Positions 56,506 to 64,000 of a stretch of 64,000 nucleotides of DNA are shown piece by piece. Source of the stretch: an uncultured Flavobacteriaceae bacterium (GTDB lineage Bacteria; Bacteroidota; Bacteroidia; Flavobacteriales; Flavobacteriaceae); the NCBI GenBank assembly GCA_943789365.1, contig CALSTV010000001.1, positions 496,001 through 560,000 on the forward strand, in the 5' to 3' direction. The notes under the pieces are model-generated. The model made no database searches. It worked only from the letters and a program-made list of their open reading frames with translations, and was not told the DNA's origin. Every line of letters begins with the position of its first letter. Position 1 is the first letter of the stretch. Both the position numbers and the translations under genes were made by a program.

Positions 56506-57171
56506 TTGAAAAGAGAGATCATCATTACTTCGGACGGTTCTACCACAATTCACATGCCTGAATGGAACGAGCAGTACCACTCGAAACACGGGGCGATACA
56601 GGAAGCTTACCATGTCTTTATCAAAAATGGATTAGAGGCTCATAATGCAAAGCAAATAAGTGTCTTAGAAATTGGTTTCGGAACAGGTCTTAACTGCTTT
56701 ATCACTTTACTAGAAGCAGCTAAAAAAGGGATTTCTATAGATTATGTAGGTGTAGAAGCCTATCCTATCCAAGAGGATGAAATACTTCAGTTGAACTATG
56801 TTTCAGAATTAGACACTCGAAATTTCGCTCATAAATTTGAAGAAATGCACTTGTTTCCTTGGAATCAAAAACAACAAGTACACGATAATTTCTACCTCAC
56901 CAAAAGGCAACAATTTATTAAAGAAATCGATGACTCGAATACTTTTGACCTCATATATTTTGATGCCTTCGGAGCACGAGTACAGCCAGAATTATGGACA
57001 GAAGCTATTTTTCAAAAAATGTATAATTCCCTAAAAACAAATGGAATTTTGGTGACCTACTCAGCCAAAGGAAGTGTAAGACGAGCTATGCAAGCCGTCG
57101 GATTCACCGTAACTCGGTTACCAGGACCTCCAGGAAAGCGGGAGATGCTTAGAGCCGTTAAAGAAAAATAA
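56506..57171 (+). CDS. MnmD-like tRNA 5-methylaminomethyl-2-thiouridine methyltransferase
   Basis: A 221-residue SAM-dependent methyltransferase matching the methyltransferase half of MnmC (PF05430), without the FAD oxidase half; standalone forms are called MnmD. LEIGFGTGLNCFITLLEA is the SAM motif (about residues 62-79), LIYFDAFGARVQPELWTEAIF contains the acidic catalytic strand, and GILVTYSAKGSVRRAMQAVGF is conserved. It would complete wobble uridine modification. It starts at TTG, with the -7 box just upstream, and ends at a two-way terminator. Confidence 0.88.
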   Translation: MKREIIITSDGSTTIHMPEWNEQYHSKHGAIQEAYHVFIKNGLEAHNAKQISVLEIGFGTGLNCFITLLEAAKKGISIDYVGVEAYPIQEDEILQLNYVSELDTRNFAHKFEEMHLFPWNQKQQVHDNFYLTKRQQFIKEIDDSNTFDLIYFDAFGARVQPELWTEAIFQKMYNSLKTNGILVTYSAKGSVRRAMQAVGFTVTRLPGPPGKREMLRAVKEK

Positions 57172-57172
57172 A

Positions 57173-57206
57173 AAAGACTTCTTCGGTTGTAGCCAAAGAA
57201 GTCTTT
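57173..57206. terminator. Bidirectional terminator between the MnmD-like gene and rluB
   Basis: AAAGACTTCTT and AAGAAGTCTTT form an 11-bp stem, with CGG/GCC extending it; an A-run on the left and T-run on the right serve both convergent genes. Confidence 0.75.
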
Positions 57207-57228
57207 ACAAATTTTTATTTTTTTGTTT

Positions 57229-58089
57229 TTACAACATTTTTAAGTTGTTCAATTCTTGCTCAGTGAGATGTCTCCAATGTCCTCTCTGAATATTTTTCTT
57301 AGTCATTCCTGCGAAAATGACACGATCCAACTTTACAACTTTATAGCCCAAAGTTTCGAATATCTTTCTTACAATTCTATTTCTACCAGAATGAATTTCA
57401 ATACCCACCTCAGATTTAGAACTGCCTTCTACAAAGGCGACATCGTCAATAAACACTTTTTTACCTTCCACAGAAAAATCACCACTACTCAACGTTTGTA
57501 AATCTTTTATCGCAAACTTTCTATCCAATGTTGCATGGTATAATTTGCGCACATTGTGTTTAGGATGTGTCAGTTTTTTTGCCAACTCACCATCGTTCGT
57601 AAACAACAAAAGCCCCGTGGTATTTCTGTCCAAACGCCCTACAGGATAAATACGTTCTTTGGTAGCCATGTGCACCAACTCCATCACTGTTTTACGACCT
57701 CTTTCATCGTCCATGGTTGTGATGTAATTTTTGGGTTTATTCAGTAAAACATAACGCTTAGTTTCAGGATTTATCAAAGATCCATCGAAACGAACCTCAT
57801 CAGTTAACTGTACCTTATACCCCATTTCGGTAATTACTTTACCGTTTACCATTGCACTTCCGGCAGCAATCAAAACATCCGCTTCTCTCCTAGAACAAAT
57901 TCCAGAATTAGAGATGTATTTATTCAATCTAATGCCATCCACATCGCTTTTGATTGGTTTTGAAGCCGGCTTTTTCTGAAATCTAGCAGGTTTTTTATTT
58001 GAAGCATTAAATCCGGTATTTTTTCGACCTTCACCTTTGTTTGCTTCTTTTTGTTGTCGTCCTCGCGACGAGTTTCTTCCTGTACTCAT
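57229..58089 (-). CDS. rluB: Ribosomal large subunit pseudouridine synthase (RluB/RsuA family)
   Basis: A 286-residue RNA-modifying enzyme. A basic, Ser/Arg/Lys-rich leader (about 1-50) precedes an S4 RNA-binding domain (GIRLNKYISNSGICSRREADVLIAAG) and the catalytic domain with VGRLDRNTTGLLLFTNDGELA, whose Asp is the nucleophile. SGRNRIVRKIFETLGYKVVKLDRVIFAG is the C-terminal signature. RluB is the likely assignment, acting on U2605 in 23S rRNA; RsuA-like specificity is not excluded. A -7 box (TATTTTTG, 58122-58115) lies upstream on its strand. Confidence 0.9.
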   Translation of the reverse strand: MSTGRNSSRGRQQKEANKGEGRKNTGFNASNKKPARFQKKPASKPIKSDVDGIRLNKYISNSGICSRREADVLIAAGSAMVNGKVITEMGYKVQLTDEVRFDGSLINPETKRYVLLNKPKNYITTMDDERGRKTVMELVHMATKERIYPVGRLDRNTTGLLLFTNDGELAKKLTHPKHNVRKLYHATLDRKFAIKDLQTLSSGDFSVEGKKVFIDDVAFVEGSSKSEVGIEIHSGRNRIVRKIFETLGYKVVKLDRVIFAGMTKKNIQRGHWRHLTEQELNNLKML

Positions 58090-58214
58090 GGTAATTATAT
58101 ATTTATATTTTTTGCAAAAATACGGTTATTTATATTGACAGCCCTATTTTTAATGAAATGAATGCAGACGCTGCAAAACAATCTCTTTACGCTTATACCA
58201 ATTTACAGTTAACG

Positions 58215-59153
58215 TCAAATTCTTTCTAGGATCCGTGTAATAATAACAGAGGTATCAATTAATGCCAAGCTAAAAACCCCCAATACAATAACAAATTTCA
58301 ACACATTGTGTAAGTAGTTGTATTGTTTTACAGAAGAAGCCTTCCATAGAAAGGGGATAAACCCAAGTAAAACAACAAACACTCCGTAAAAATAATACTT
58401 CATAAGACCAATTTCAGGATACTCCCATAGAAAATATATGGGGTCTATCGCCAATACCACAATGACACTAATCATTATTTTGGTAAAACGTTCACCATAT
58501 TTTACTGGAATTGTTTGATAATTATGCACAAAAGCACCTTTGACACCTTCTAAATCTTTCAATAATTCACGAATAACAATCATGAAAAACAAAAATGAAG
58601 CATGGGTAAAAATAACCTCTGAAATATTTTTATGATACACGAAAACCACAAAAAAGGGTAGCATCGCTAATATAGATGAAGACAACAATCCAAGAACAGG
58701 TGATTTTTTAAATTTGTGAGAATACAACCAGATTAAAAATATATAAATTGCGAAAAATAGTGCTGCACGCCATGAAACGACAAACCCGAACAAAAACCCT
58801 ATTGCATTTAATACAAAATAGGTTGCTAATTTTGTTTTCTGACTTACAAAACTATCAATCTTGTATTTTATTGGTTTGTTAATTCTATCGACCTCAACAT
58901 CATAAAAGCTATTGATAATATAACCTGCAGCGATTACTAAACTTGTAGCAAAAACAGTTATAAAAAGATGAAAATCCAACAACACCTCCTTTAAGGGTTG
59001 GTCTGGTTTAAATATAAAAATAGAGGCCAAGTATTGGGCAATTACAACAATAAGAATATTATAGCCACGCATGACGGATAGCATTCCTAACAGTGCAAAG
59101 TAAACAGGACGTTTTGCTTTTGTGTTTTCTTTTGAGCGCTCGAGCAAATCCAT
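58215..59153 (-). CDS. UbiA-family prenyltransferase
   Basis: A 312-residue integral membrane prenyltransferase with about eight helices. The first Asp-rich motif is NSFYDVEVDRINKPIK, the second DLEGVKGAFVHNYQTIPVKYG; both bind Mg2+-prenyl diphosphate. Flavobacterial homologues are usually annotated as geranylgeranylglycerol-phosphate geranylgeranyltransferase, but the acceptor cannot be read from sequence. It lies one base after the mevalonate kinase gene and is probably cotranscribed, which links isoprenoid supply to its use. Confidence 0.87.
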   Translation of the reverse strand: MDLLERSKENTKAKRPVYFALLGMLSVMRGYNILIVVIAQYLASIFIFKPDQPLKEVLLDFHLFITVFATSLVIAAGYIINSFYDVEVDRINKPIKYKIDSFVSQKTKLATYFVLNAIGFLFGFVVSWRAALFFAIYIFLIWLYSHKFKKSPVLGLLSSSILAMLPFFVVFVYHKNISEVIFTHASFLFFMIVIRELLKDLEGVKGAFVHNYQTIPVKYGERFTKIMISVIVVLAIDPIYFLWEYPEIGLMKYYFYGVFVVLLGFIPFLWKASSVKQYNYLHNVLKFVIVLGVFSLALIDTSVIITRILERI

Positions 59154-59154
59154 T

Positions 59155-60081
59155 TTAGAACCTATAAACCAGCTCTAAATTGTAATCTTTCAGTTCTTTC
59201 TTTACCTTATCATAATCTTTGGCAAAACCTAGAATATAACCGCCGCCTCCAGAACCACACAACTTCAAATAATAATCATTGGTTTCAATTCCTTGCTTCC
59301 ACATTTTATGAAATGAAGAAGGAATCATTGGTTTAAAGTTTTCCAAAACTACTTTAGAAAGTCCTTTTACATTTGAAAACAACGTTTTTACATCTCCGTG
59401 TAAAAAGTTATCTATACAGGCATCGGTATACGTAGCAAACTCTTCACTAAACATTTTTCTAAAACCTTCGTTTTTCATTTTATTCATAAAAATACTAACC
59501 ATTGGCTCAGTTTCTCCAATGATTTTTGAATCCAATAAAAACACAGCTGCTTTCCCCTCCTTCTGATATGGAATCCCGGTTGGTTCTATATGATTGTTAG
59601 AATTGATAAGGATAGGCAGACTCAAATAACTATTCAATGGGTCTAAACCTGAACTTTTACCATGAAAAAAAGATTCCATCAATGAAAACACTTGTTTCAA
59701 CTTCAACAATTTATCTTTTGTCAAGTTTTCTAAAACTGTAATTTTATCAAAAGCATATTTTTCATAAACTGACGCAACTAAGGCTCCAGAACTTCCAACC
59801 CCATAGCCCTGCGGAATACTGGAATCAAAATACATCCCTTTAGAAATATCAGTATAAAATGCATCCAAATCAAAACGCACCAAATCAGTGTCTAACTCGG
59901 CTAAATACCTATATAACTTCAACAAATTTTCATTGGAACTTTTAACATCTTCAGTTATTTCTTCAGATATTTTGAGTGCTCCTTGATAATTGTTATAAGG
60001 GATTGCCAAACCTTTTGAATCTTTTATGATTCCATATTCACCGAATAACAAAATTTTGGCGTAGAACAAAGGTCCTTTCAT
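59155..60081 (-). CDS. Mevalonate kinase-like GHMP kinase
   Basis: A 308-residue GHMP kinase. Motifs: KILLFGEYGIIKDSKG (N-terminal), PQGYGVGSSGALVASVYEKYA (phosphate-binding loop, about residues 91-111), HGKSSGLDPLNSYLSLP and CGSGGGGYILGF (C-terminal). These suit mevalonate kinase, which phosphorylates mevalonate with ATP. The neighbour cluster contains diphosphomevalonate decarboxylase, so a role in the mevalonate pathway is well supported; a phosphomevalonate kinase is not visible here. It has its own promoter. Confidence 0.88.
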   Translation of the reverse strand: MKGPLFYAKILLFGEYGIIKDSKGLAIPYNNYQGALKISEEITEDVKSSNENLLKLYRYLAELDTDLVRFDLDAFYTDISKGMYFDSSIPQGYGVGSSGALVASVYEKYAFDKITVLENLTKDKLLKLKQVFSLMESFFHGKSSGLDPLNSYLSLPILINSNNHIEPTGIPYQKEGKAAVFLLDSKIIGETEPMVSIFMNKMKNEGFRKMFSEEFATYTDACIDNFLHGDVKTLFSNVKGLSKVVLENFKPMIPSSFHKMWKQGIETNDYYLKLCGSGGGGYILGFAKDYDKVKKELKDYNLELVYRF

Positions 60082-60112
60082 AGATAGCTTAGTTAGTAAT
60101 GTTTTTCATTTG

Positions 60113-60140
60113 CAAATATACAAAATATTTTGACAGCCAA
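60113..60140 (-). promoter_or_regulatory. Promoter of the mevalonate kinase/UbiA operon (-33 TTG, 17-base spacer, -7 TATATTTG)
   Basis: On the minus strand TTG (60140-60138) and TATATTTG (60120-60113) are 17 bases apart, 32 bases from the kinase ATG. Confidence 0.65.
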
Positions 60141-60163
60141 TCTTTTAGCCCCCTAGCACGAAC

Positions 60164-60751
60164 TTATTCCTGCGGCAGTCCGTTGTAATAAAATACCTTC
60201 CAAACACCAACCCGAACGTCGTTTTTGTATTGGCCTTGTTCTTTTACCTTTCTATTGGTATAATACACTTTCCACAGACCGTTTCTTTTATTGTCAAGAT
60301 AGGCACCTACCTCATATAAATTTCCATTTTCATAATATGATTTATACCCCCCCTTCAACACTCCAAATACATAGTTTTTTATACTCTTGATCCTACCAGA
60401 TGGATAATAGGTTTTATGTGCGCCATAGGGAGCTCCATTTTTATACAGTATGCGTTCCTTTACAGATTCCCCCTGCTCATAATAGATAATTTCTCCTTCA
60501 AAAGCATTGGTGTTTTTATCTAAAGTAATACCCTCTTTTAATTTTACACCTAAGCTATCGAAATCTGTAAATGGGTAAAACTCTTTAAAATGAACTTCTT
60601 TAAATTCAGCCACGCGCACAAAAACTGCGGAATCTTGTTCCGTTATTTTCCATGAAGCATCGAACCACAAGGTATCTTTTTGACAAAACAAATTATTTGT
60701 CATAAAAACAAAAATGATAATTATGCACCACTTATTCTTCATATTACTCAA
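60164..60751 (-). CDS. Secreted MORN-repeat protein
   Basis: A 195-residue protein with a signal peptide (WCIIIIFVFMTNNLFCQ) and tandem MORN-2-type repeats: ILYKNGAPYGAHKTYYPSG, GVLKGGYKSYYENGNLYEVG, NKRNGLWKVYYTN and DVRVGVWKVFYYNG. Such repeats make beta-hairpin rods and are often tied to the envelope, though a role cannot be named. It overlaps the end of the diphosphomevalonate decarboxylase gene by eight bases, so it is cotranscribed, which is odd for a non-enzymatic secreted protein in an isoprenoid cluster. Confidence 0.85.
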   Translation of the reverse strand: MSNMKNKWCIIIIFVFMTNNLFCQKDTLWFDASWKITEQDSAVFVRVAEFKEVHFKEFYPFTDFDSLGVKLKEGITLDKNTNAFEGEIIYYEQGESVKERILYKNGAPYGAHKTYYPSGRIKSIKNYVFGVLKGGYKSYYENGNLYEVGAYLDNKRNGLWKVYYTNRKVKEQGQYKNDVRVGVWKVFYYNGLPQE

Positions 60752-61829
60752 TTTCTATAGCTCCACTACCGAGTTCATCATGGATAAAATGGGACTGCTG
60801 ACAGAACATCGCTAACTCTTTCTCTATAAACTCGCGTACCATTTCCTTTTCCGACTTTGGATACAACAAATGCACATTCGCTCCTGCGTCTAAGGTGAAA
60901 CAAATTGACGATTTATGCGCTTCTCTATAATTCCATACTTTTTGAATAATTTCTAAAGTATTTGGCTTCATCAAAATAAAATAAGGTTGACTTGTCATCA
61001 TCATAGCATGTAAAGTCAAAGCTTCACTTTCTACCAGCGCAATAAAGTCTTGAACATTTCCTGTGGCTAAAATTGTTTTTATTTTCGATATATGGTCAAC
61101 GGCTTGTTGAAAACGATTTTTCGCAAATGGATGTCCGTGCATCAATTCATGTCCAACCGTACTACTTACTTGTTTTTCACCTTTATCGACCAATAATATT
61201 GTATCCTGATATTCTTTAAAAACAGGAGCTACCTTTGTTGAAAACGGAACCCCGTACAAATCAGAACTTCCTGCAATCTCTTCATGCTCTCCCCAAACAA
61301 CCAAATCGCCTTTTACACTTCTGCAAGCGCTCCCAGAACCTAATCGCGCTAAAAAAGAAGCTTTTTTATAGAAATAAGAAGTATCCATTCCAGGATTTAA
61401 GCGCTTTTCTATAGTCATTAGACACATAGCCAATGCCGACATTCCACTTGCCGATGAAGCAATACCACTGCTATGCGGAAAGGAATTCTCTGACGATATG
61501 ATAAAGTGATAATCCTTTATAAAAGGAACATAATCAACTATTCTTTCAAAAAATTTTTGAATCTTAGGCTTAAAAGAATCTTTTGTCTTCCCTTCAAAAA
61601 TAATTTCAAAGCTAAATTCAGTCTCTCTAGAAATCCGTTTTTGATATGCCATAGTTGTTACCGTATGACAATTATTCAAAGTAAAACTGATTGATGGATT
61701 TTCCGGTAATTGCGGATCTCGCTTCCCCCAGTATTTTACCAATGCAATATTGCTTGGTGTTTTCCAAGTCGTTGTACCATCATTCAACAAGGTATCAAAA
61801 GGCTTAACTATAAAATCGCTAGCATTCAA
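60744..61829 (-). CDS. mvaD: Diphosphomevalonate decarboxylase
   Basis: GHMP-fold enzyme decarboxylating mevalonate 5-diphosphate to isopentenyl diphosphate. From TTG 61829 it has 361 residues. Signature regions: TTTWKTPSNIALVKYWGKRDPQLPENPSISFTLNN, ENSFPHSSGIASSASGMSALAMCL (phosphate loop) and LGSGSACRSVKGDLVVWGEHE, plus FTLDAGANVHLLYP. A longer frame is open to 61868, but the -7 box at 61846-61853 lies within it, so the TTG at 61829 is preferred. The stop overlaps the MORN gene. Confidence 0.92.
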   Translation of the reverse strand: MNASDFIVKPFDTLLNDGTTTWKTPSNIALVKYWGKRDPQLPENPSISFTLNNCHTVTTMAYQKRISRETEFSFEIIFEGKTKDSFKPKIQKFFERIVDYVPFIKDYHFIISSENSFPHSSGIASSASGMSALAMCLMTIEKRLNPGMDTSYFYKKASFLARLGSGSACRSVKGDLVVWGEHEEIAGSSDLYGVPFSTKVAPVFKEYQDTILLVDKGEKQVSSTVGHELMHGHPFAKNRFQQAVDHISKIKTILATGNVQDFIALVESEALTLHAMMMTSQPYFILMKPNTLEIIQKVWNYREAHKSSICFTLDAGANVHLLYPKSEKEMVREFIEKELAMFCQQSHFIHDELGSGAIEIE

Positions 61830-61845
61830 ATCTTTAAATTTTGAG

Positions 61846-61853
61846 CAAATATA
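61846..61853 (-). promoter_or_regulatory. -7 promoter element TATATTTG for the mvaD gene
   Basis: CAAATATA on the plus strand reads TATATTTG on the minus strand, 16 bases upstream of the chosen start. Confidence 0.55.
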
Positions 61854-61919
61854 CTCGTTTTGTAGCAATATATTTCACTCTTACCAACACATCTTTTCTA
61901 TTGACTACTGCTTTTTCAT

Positions 61920-61927
61920 TACTTTTG
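61920..61927 (+). promoter_or_regulatory. Putative -7 promoter element TACTTTTG
   Basis: Matches TAnnTTTG, with TTG at 61901-61903 (16-base spacer). It precedes the TTG-initiated frame at 61954 and is divergent from the mvaD promoter. Confidence 0.5.
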
Positions 61928-61953
61928 TCTCTATCGTTTTAAAATAACACATC

Positions 61954-62190
61954 TTGAACAGAAAATTAAAACTTATCTGGGACTTTAAAGGGCCTACTGG
62001 ATTGGGCACGGCAAAGCACCATTGCATTCATTTAAAAGAATTTGCTGAAATTGAAAAGTTACATTTCTATGAAATTAACTTTACCGAATTATCGGAATTA
62101 CATTCCATAGCCTACATTGTAGTTGATGAAACCGATATGAAAACCTATAGAGATGCGTTAAAGCCGCATCGCGGAACATTAGCTAATTAA
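61954..62190 (+). CDS. Small conserved-looking protein of unknown function
   Basis: A 78-residue protein with the appearance of a real gene: MNRKLKLIWDFKGPTGLGTAKHHCIHLKEF, then FTELSELHSIAYIVVDETDMKTYRDALKPHRG. It starts at TTG, following a -7 box. It is rich in His and has no membrane segment. I recognise no family. It lies between the divergent mvaD gene and a YhcG-type nuclease gene. Confidence 0.65.
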   Translation: MNRKLKLIWDFKGPTGLGTAKHHCIHLKEFAEIEKLHFYEINFTELSELHSIAYIVVDETDMKTYRDALKPHRGTLAN

Positions 62191-62252
62191 AAACGGCTAA
62201 GATCCTCCCAATTAACTAAAAAACACATCTTTAGCATAAAAACACCACTGCT

Positions 62253-63284
62253 ATGGATATTAAAAAAAGAAAACTCGATTTTCACAACACCATCATTGAA
62301 CTGTTACATACAGCTCGTCAAAAAGTTGTACGGTCTGTAAACCAAACCATGACGTACACCTATTACGAAATTGGAAAACGTATTGTAGAAGAAGAACAAA
62401 AAGGGGAAGAAAGAGCTGATTATGGGAAACAATTGCTGAGCTCGCTATCCAAAACGTTAGGTCAGGAATTTGGCAGAGGATTTTCTATAAGAAATCTAGA
62501 ACAAATGCGTAAATTTTACCTTGTGTACACAATTCCGCAGACACTGTCTGCGGAATTGAAAACCACCAAACGACAGTATTCAAAATTTAATATTAGCTGG
62601 TCTCATTACACATTTCTCATTCGAATAGAAGACTCCAATGAACGAAAATTTTACGAAATTGAATCTGAAAAGAACAACTGGAGTATTAGAGAACTTAAAA
62701 GACAACACAATTCCGCTTTATACAACCGATTAAAACTAGGTCGAAATACCAAAGAAATAAAATCATTATCAAAAAAAGGCCTTTCAATTCAAAACCCTAA
62801 GGACCTGATTAAAGATCCATACATTCTAGAATTTATTGGACTTCCAGAGCACAGTTCGTATTCTGAAAACGAATTAGAAAGCACTATCATTAACAAACTA
62901 GAGCTCTTTTTATTAGAACTCGGAAATGGTTTTACTTTTGTAGCGAGACAAAAAAGATTTTCTTTTGATGACAAACATTTTTACATAGATTTGGTATTTT
63001 ATAATAGAATCTTAAACTGTATGGTCTTAATTGATCTAAAAATTGGTGAATTGAAACACCAAGACATCGGACAAATGCAGATGTATGTAAATTATTACGA
63101 TAGAAAGCTTACTTTAGAACACGAAAACAAAACTATCGGTTTGATATTGAGCCAACATAAAAATGATGCAGTCGTACAATATACCTTACCTGAAAACAAT
63201 GATCAAATATTTGCTAGTAAACACAAGACAATACTGCCCTCTAAAAAAGAACTAAAAAAATTGTTAACAACAAAAACAACATGA
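62253..63284 (+). CDS. YhcG-type PDDEXK nuclease domain protein (DUF1016)
   Basis: A 343-residue protein. The N-terminal DUF1016 region (about 15-165) has YYEIGKRIVEEEQKGEERADYGKQLLSSLSKTL and FSIRNLEQMRKFYL, with ISWSHYTFLIRIED and YEIESEKNNWSIREL following. The C-terminal PDDEXK-like domain (about 200-330) has ILEFIGLP, FTFVARQKRFSF, FYIDLVFYN and VLIDLKIGELKHQDIGQMQMYVNYYD; the Asp of IDLVFY and DLK form the catalytic core. Such proteins turn up near restriction or defence genes, yet none is adjacent here. Predicted nuclease; role unknown. Confidence 0.87.
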   Translation: MDIKKRKLDFHNTIIELLHTARQKVVRSVNQTMTYTYYEIGKRIVEEEQKGEERADYGKQLLSSLSKTLGQEFGRGFSIRNLEQMRKFYLVYTIPQTLSAELKTTKRQYSKFNISWSHYTFLIRIEDSNERKFYEIESEKNNWSIRELKRQHNSALYNRLKLGRNTKEIKSLSKKGLSIQNPKDLIKDPYILEFIGLPEHSSYSENELESTIINKLELFLLELGNGFTFVARQKRFSFDDKHFYIDLVFYNRILNCMVLIDLKIGELKHQDIGQMQMYVNYYDRKLTLEHENKTIGLILSQHKNDAVVQYTLPENNDQIFASKHKTILPSKKELKKLLTTKTT

Positions 63285-64000
63285 ATCTTAGCCCCCTAAA
63301 AACCAATCTTTTTATCCTATGCGTCCTTTTTGGCTGCCTAACATTAACTGGACAAACGTTGGGGAAACACGATTCAGAAATCAACTGGAAAACTATAAAT
63401 TCTGAGGCTGTTAGAGTTATATTTCCTGAAGGTACCGACAGCCAAGCCAAACGTATCGCGGATGTGATCAACTATATTCATAAAAATGCAAGCAGTACGG
63501 TAGGAGACAAGTCGAAACATTTTGATTTGGTACTGCAAACCCAACAAACCATATCAAATGGTTTTGTCACATTATCACCATTTCGTTCAGAATTTTATAC
63601 AGTTGCACCACAAAATCAGTTAACTCTTGGCACAACCAATTGGTTAGATTTATTGGCAGTACATGAATACAGACATGCTTTACAATATGCCAATGCAAAT
63701 AGAGGCTTTACCAAATTCATGTATTGGATAGCAGGCCAGAATGGATGGTCGGCAAGTCAGTGGTTTAGTATTCCTTCATGGTATATGGAAGGTGATGCTG
63801 TTTTGTCGGAAACCCTGCTCACAAAACAAGGAAGAGGAAGAAATCCCTATTTTTTCAAAGAACAACGTGCTTTATTGTTAGACAACACCTTATACTCTTA
63901 TGAAAAGGCTCAAAATGGATCCTTCAAAGATATCGTTCCAAATATTTATCCATTGGGCTTTACCATCGCCAACCATCTTCGAAATACATACGGTGCTGAT
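63281..64000 (+). CDS. Secreted metallopeptidase-like protein with HExxH motif (3' partial)
   Basis: The frame runs to the window edge with no stop. ATG 63281 opens a signal peptide (NLFILCVLFGCLTLTGQT) and overlaps the stop of the nuclease gene (ATGA). About residue 126 there is LAVHEYRHALQYAN, an HExxH zinc motif, with FSIPSWYMEGDAVLSE about 30 residues later providing the third Glu, as in gluzincin-type peptidase MA families. IVPNIYPLGFTIANHLRNTYG follows. Relatives I know are long secreted proteins with C-terminal beta-propellers, which cannot be seen here. Confidence 0.8.
   Translation, partial: MNLSPLKTNLFILCVLFGCLTLTGQTLGKHDSEINWKTINSEAVRVIFPEGTDSQAKRIADVINYIHKNASSTVGDKSKHFDLVLQTQQTISNGFVTLSPFRSEFYTVAPQNQLTLGTTNWLDLLAVHEYRHALQYANANRGFTKFMYWIAGQNGWSASQWFSIPSWYMEGDAVLSETLLTKQGRGRNPYFFKEQRALLLDNTLYSYEKAQNGSFKDIVPNIYPLGFTIANHLRNTYGAD

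Overview
The window is AT-rich bacterial DNA from a member of the Flavobacteriaceae (Bacteroidota), probably a marine-type species; I cannot name the genus. The evidence is the Bacteroidota promoter signature (-7 box TAnnTTTG, often with a TTG about 17-19 bases upstream), type IX secretion C-terminal sorting domains, a DnaE polymerase fused to a proofreading exonuclease, a mevalonate pathway with a UbiA-type prenyltransferase, DUF3822 next to rsmD, a DUF493 protein, and an S16 with a long Ala/Glu tail.

Layout. 1-13883: two giant paralogous surface proteins built from calcium-binding thrombospondin type 3 repeats. The first is cut by the window edge and the second carries three +1 frameshifts. 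13915-14968: lipoyl synthase, then a sigma-54 promoter driving a tiny transcript with its own terminator. 15022-16023: a secreted protein of unknown function and a repeat-rich intergenic region. 16024-24895: a RecD-like helicase, a DUF3822/rsmD operon, three SurA-type periplasmic foldases in one operon, DUF493 and an AAA ATPase. 24916-30281: recQ and fmt (each with a +1 frameshift in a poly-A run), HU, YqgE, a class IV aminotransferase and a START-like protein. 30365-34797: two tRNA genes (Met-CAT, Leu-TAG), each followed by a tandem array that repeats its 3' end and terminator, with manA between. In the tRNA-Met array every unit also contains a decayed GIY-YIG endonuclease gene. 34819-45943: M20 dipeptidase, YjbR-like protein, hemW, dnaE, LytTR regulator, and rpsP-rimM-trmN6. 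46054-50366: a DUF302/rhodanese/thioredoxin operon, small membrane proteins, a Kir channel and a MazG-like hydrolase. 50385-52369: two paralogous LuxR-type regulators bracketed by a 27-base repeat. 52557-64000: nadA-nadB, ilvE, mnmD, rluB, the mevalonate/prenyl cluster, a YhcG-type nuclease and the start of a HExxH metallopeptidase.

How the genes work together. Most are core housekeeping genes: translation and RNA modification (rpsP, rimM, rsmD, trmN6, mnmD, rluB, fmt, tRNAs), replication and repair (dnaE, recQ, RecD-like helicase), NAD synthesis from aspartate (nadB, nadA), isoprenoid synthesis (mevalonate kinase, diphosphomevalonate decarboxylase, UbiA transferase), and envelope protein folding (SurA-like trio) that could serve the secreted giant proteins. 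The accessory and most unusual parts are the tRNA-tail/GIY-YIG arrays, the sigma-54 mini-transcript after lipA, the palindromic repeat pair around the LuxR genes and the repeat-rich gap at 15.6-16.0 kb. All five frameshifts are single-base gains relative to the expected frame. Sequencing error is therefore a serious alternative, particularly for recQ and fmt.
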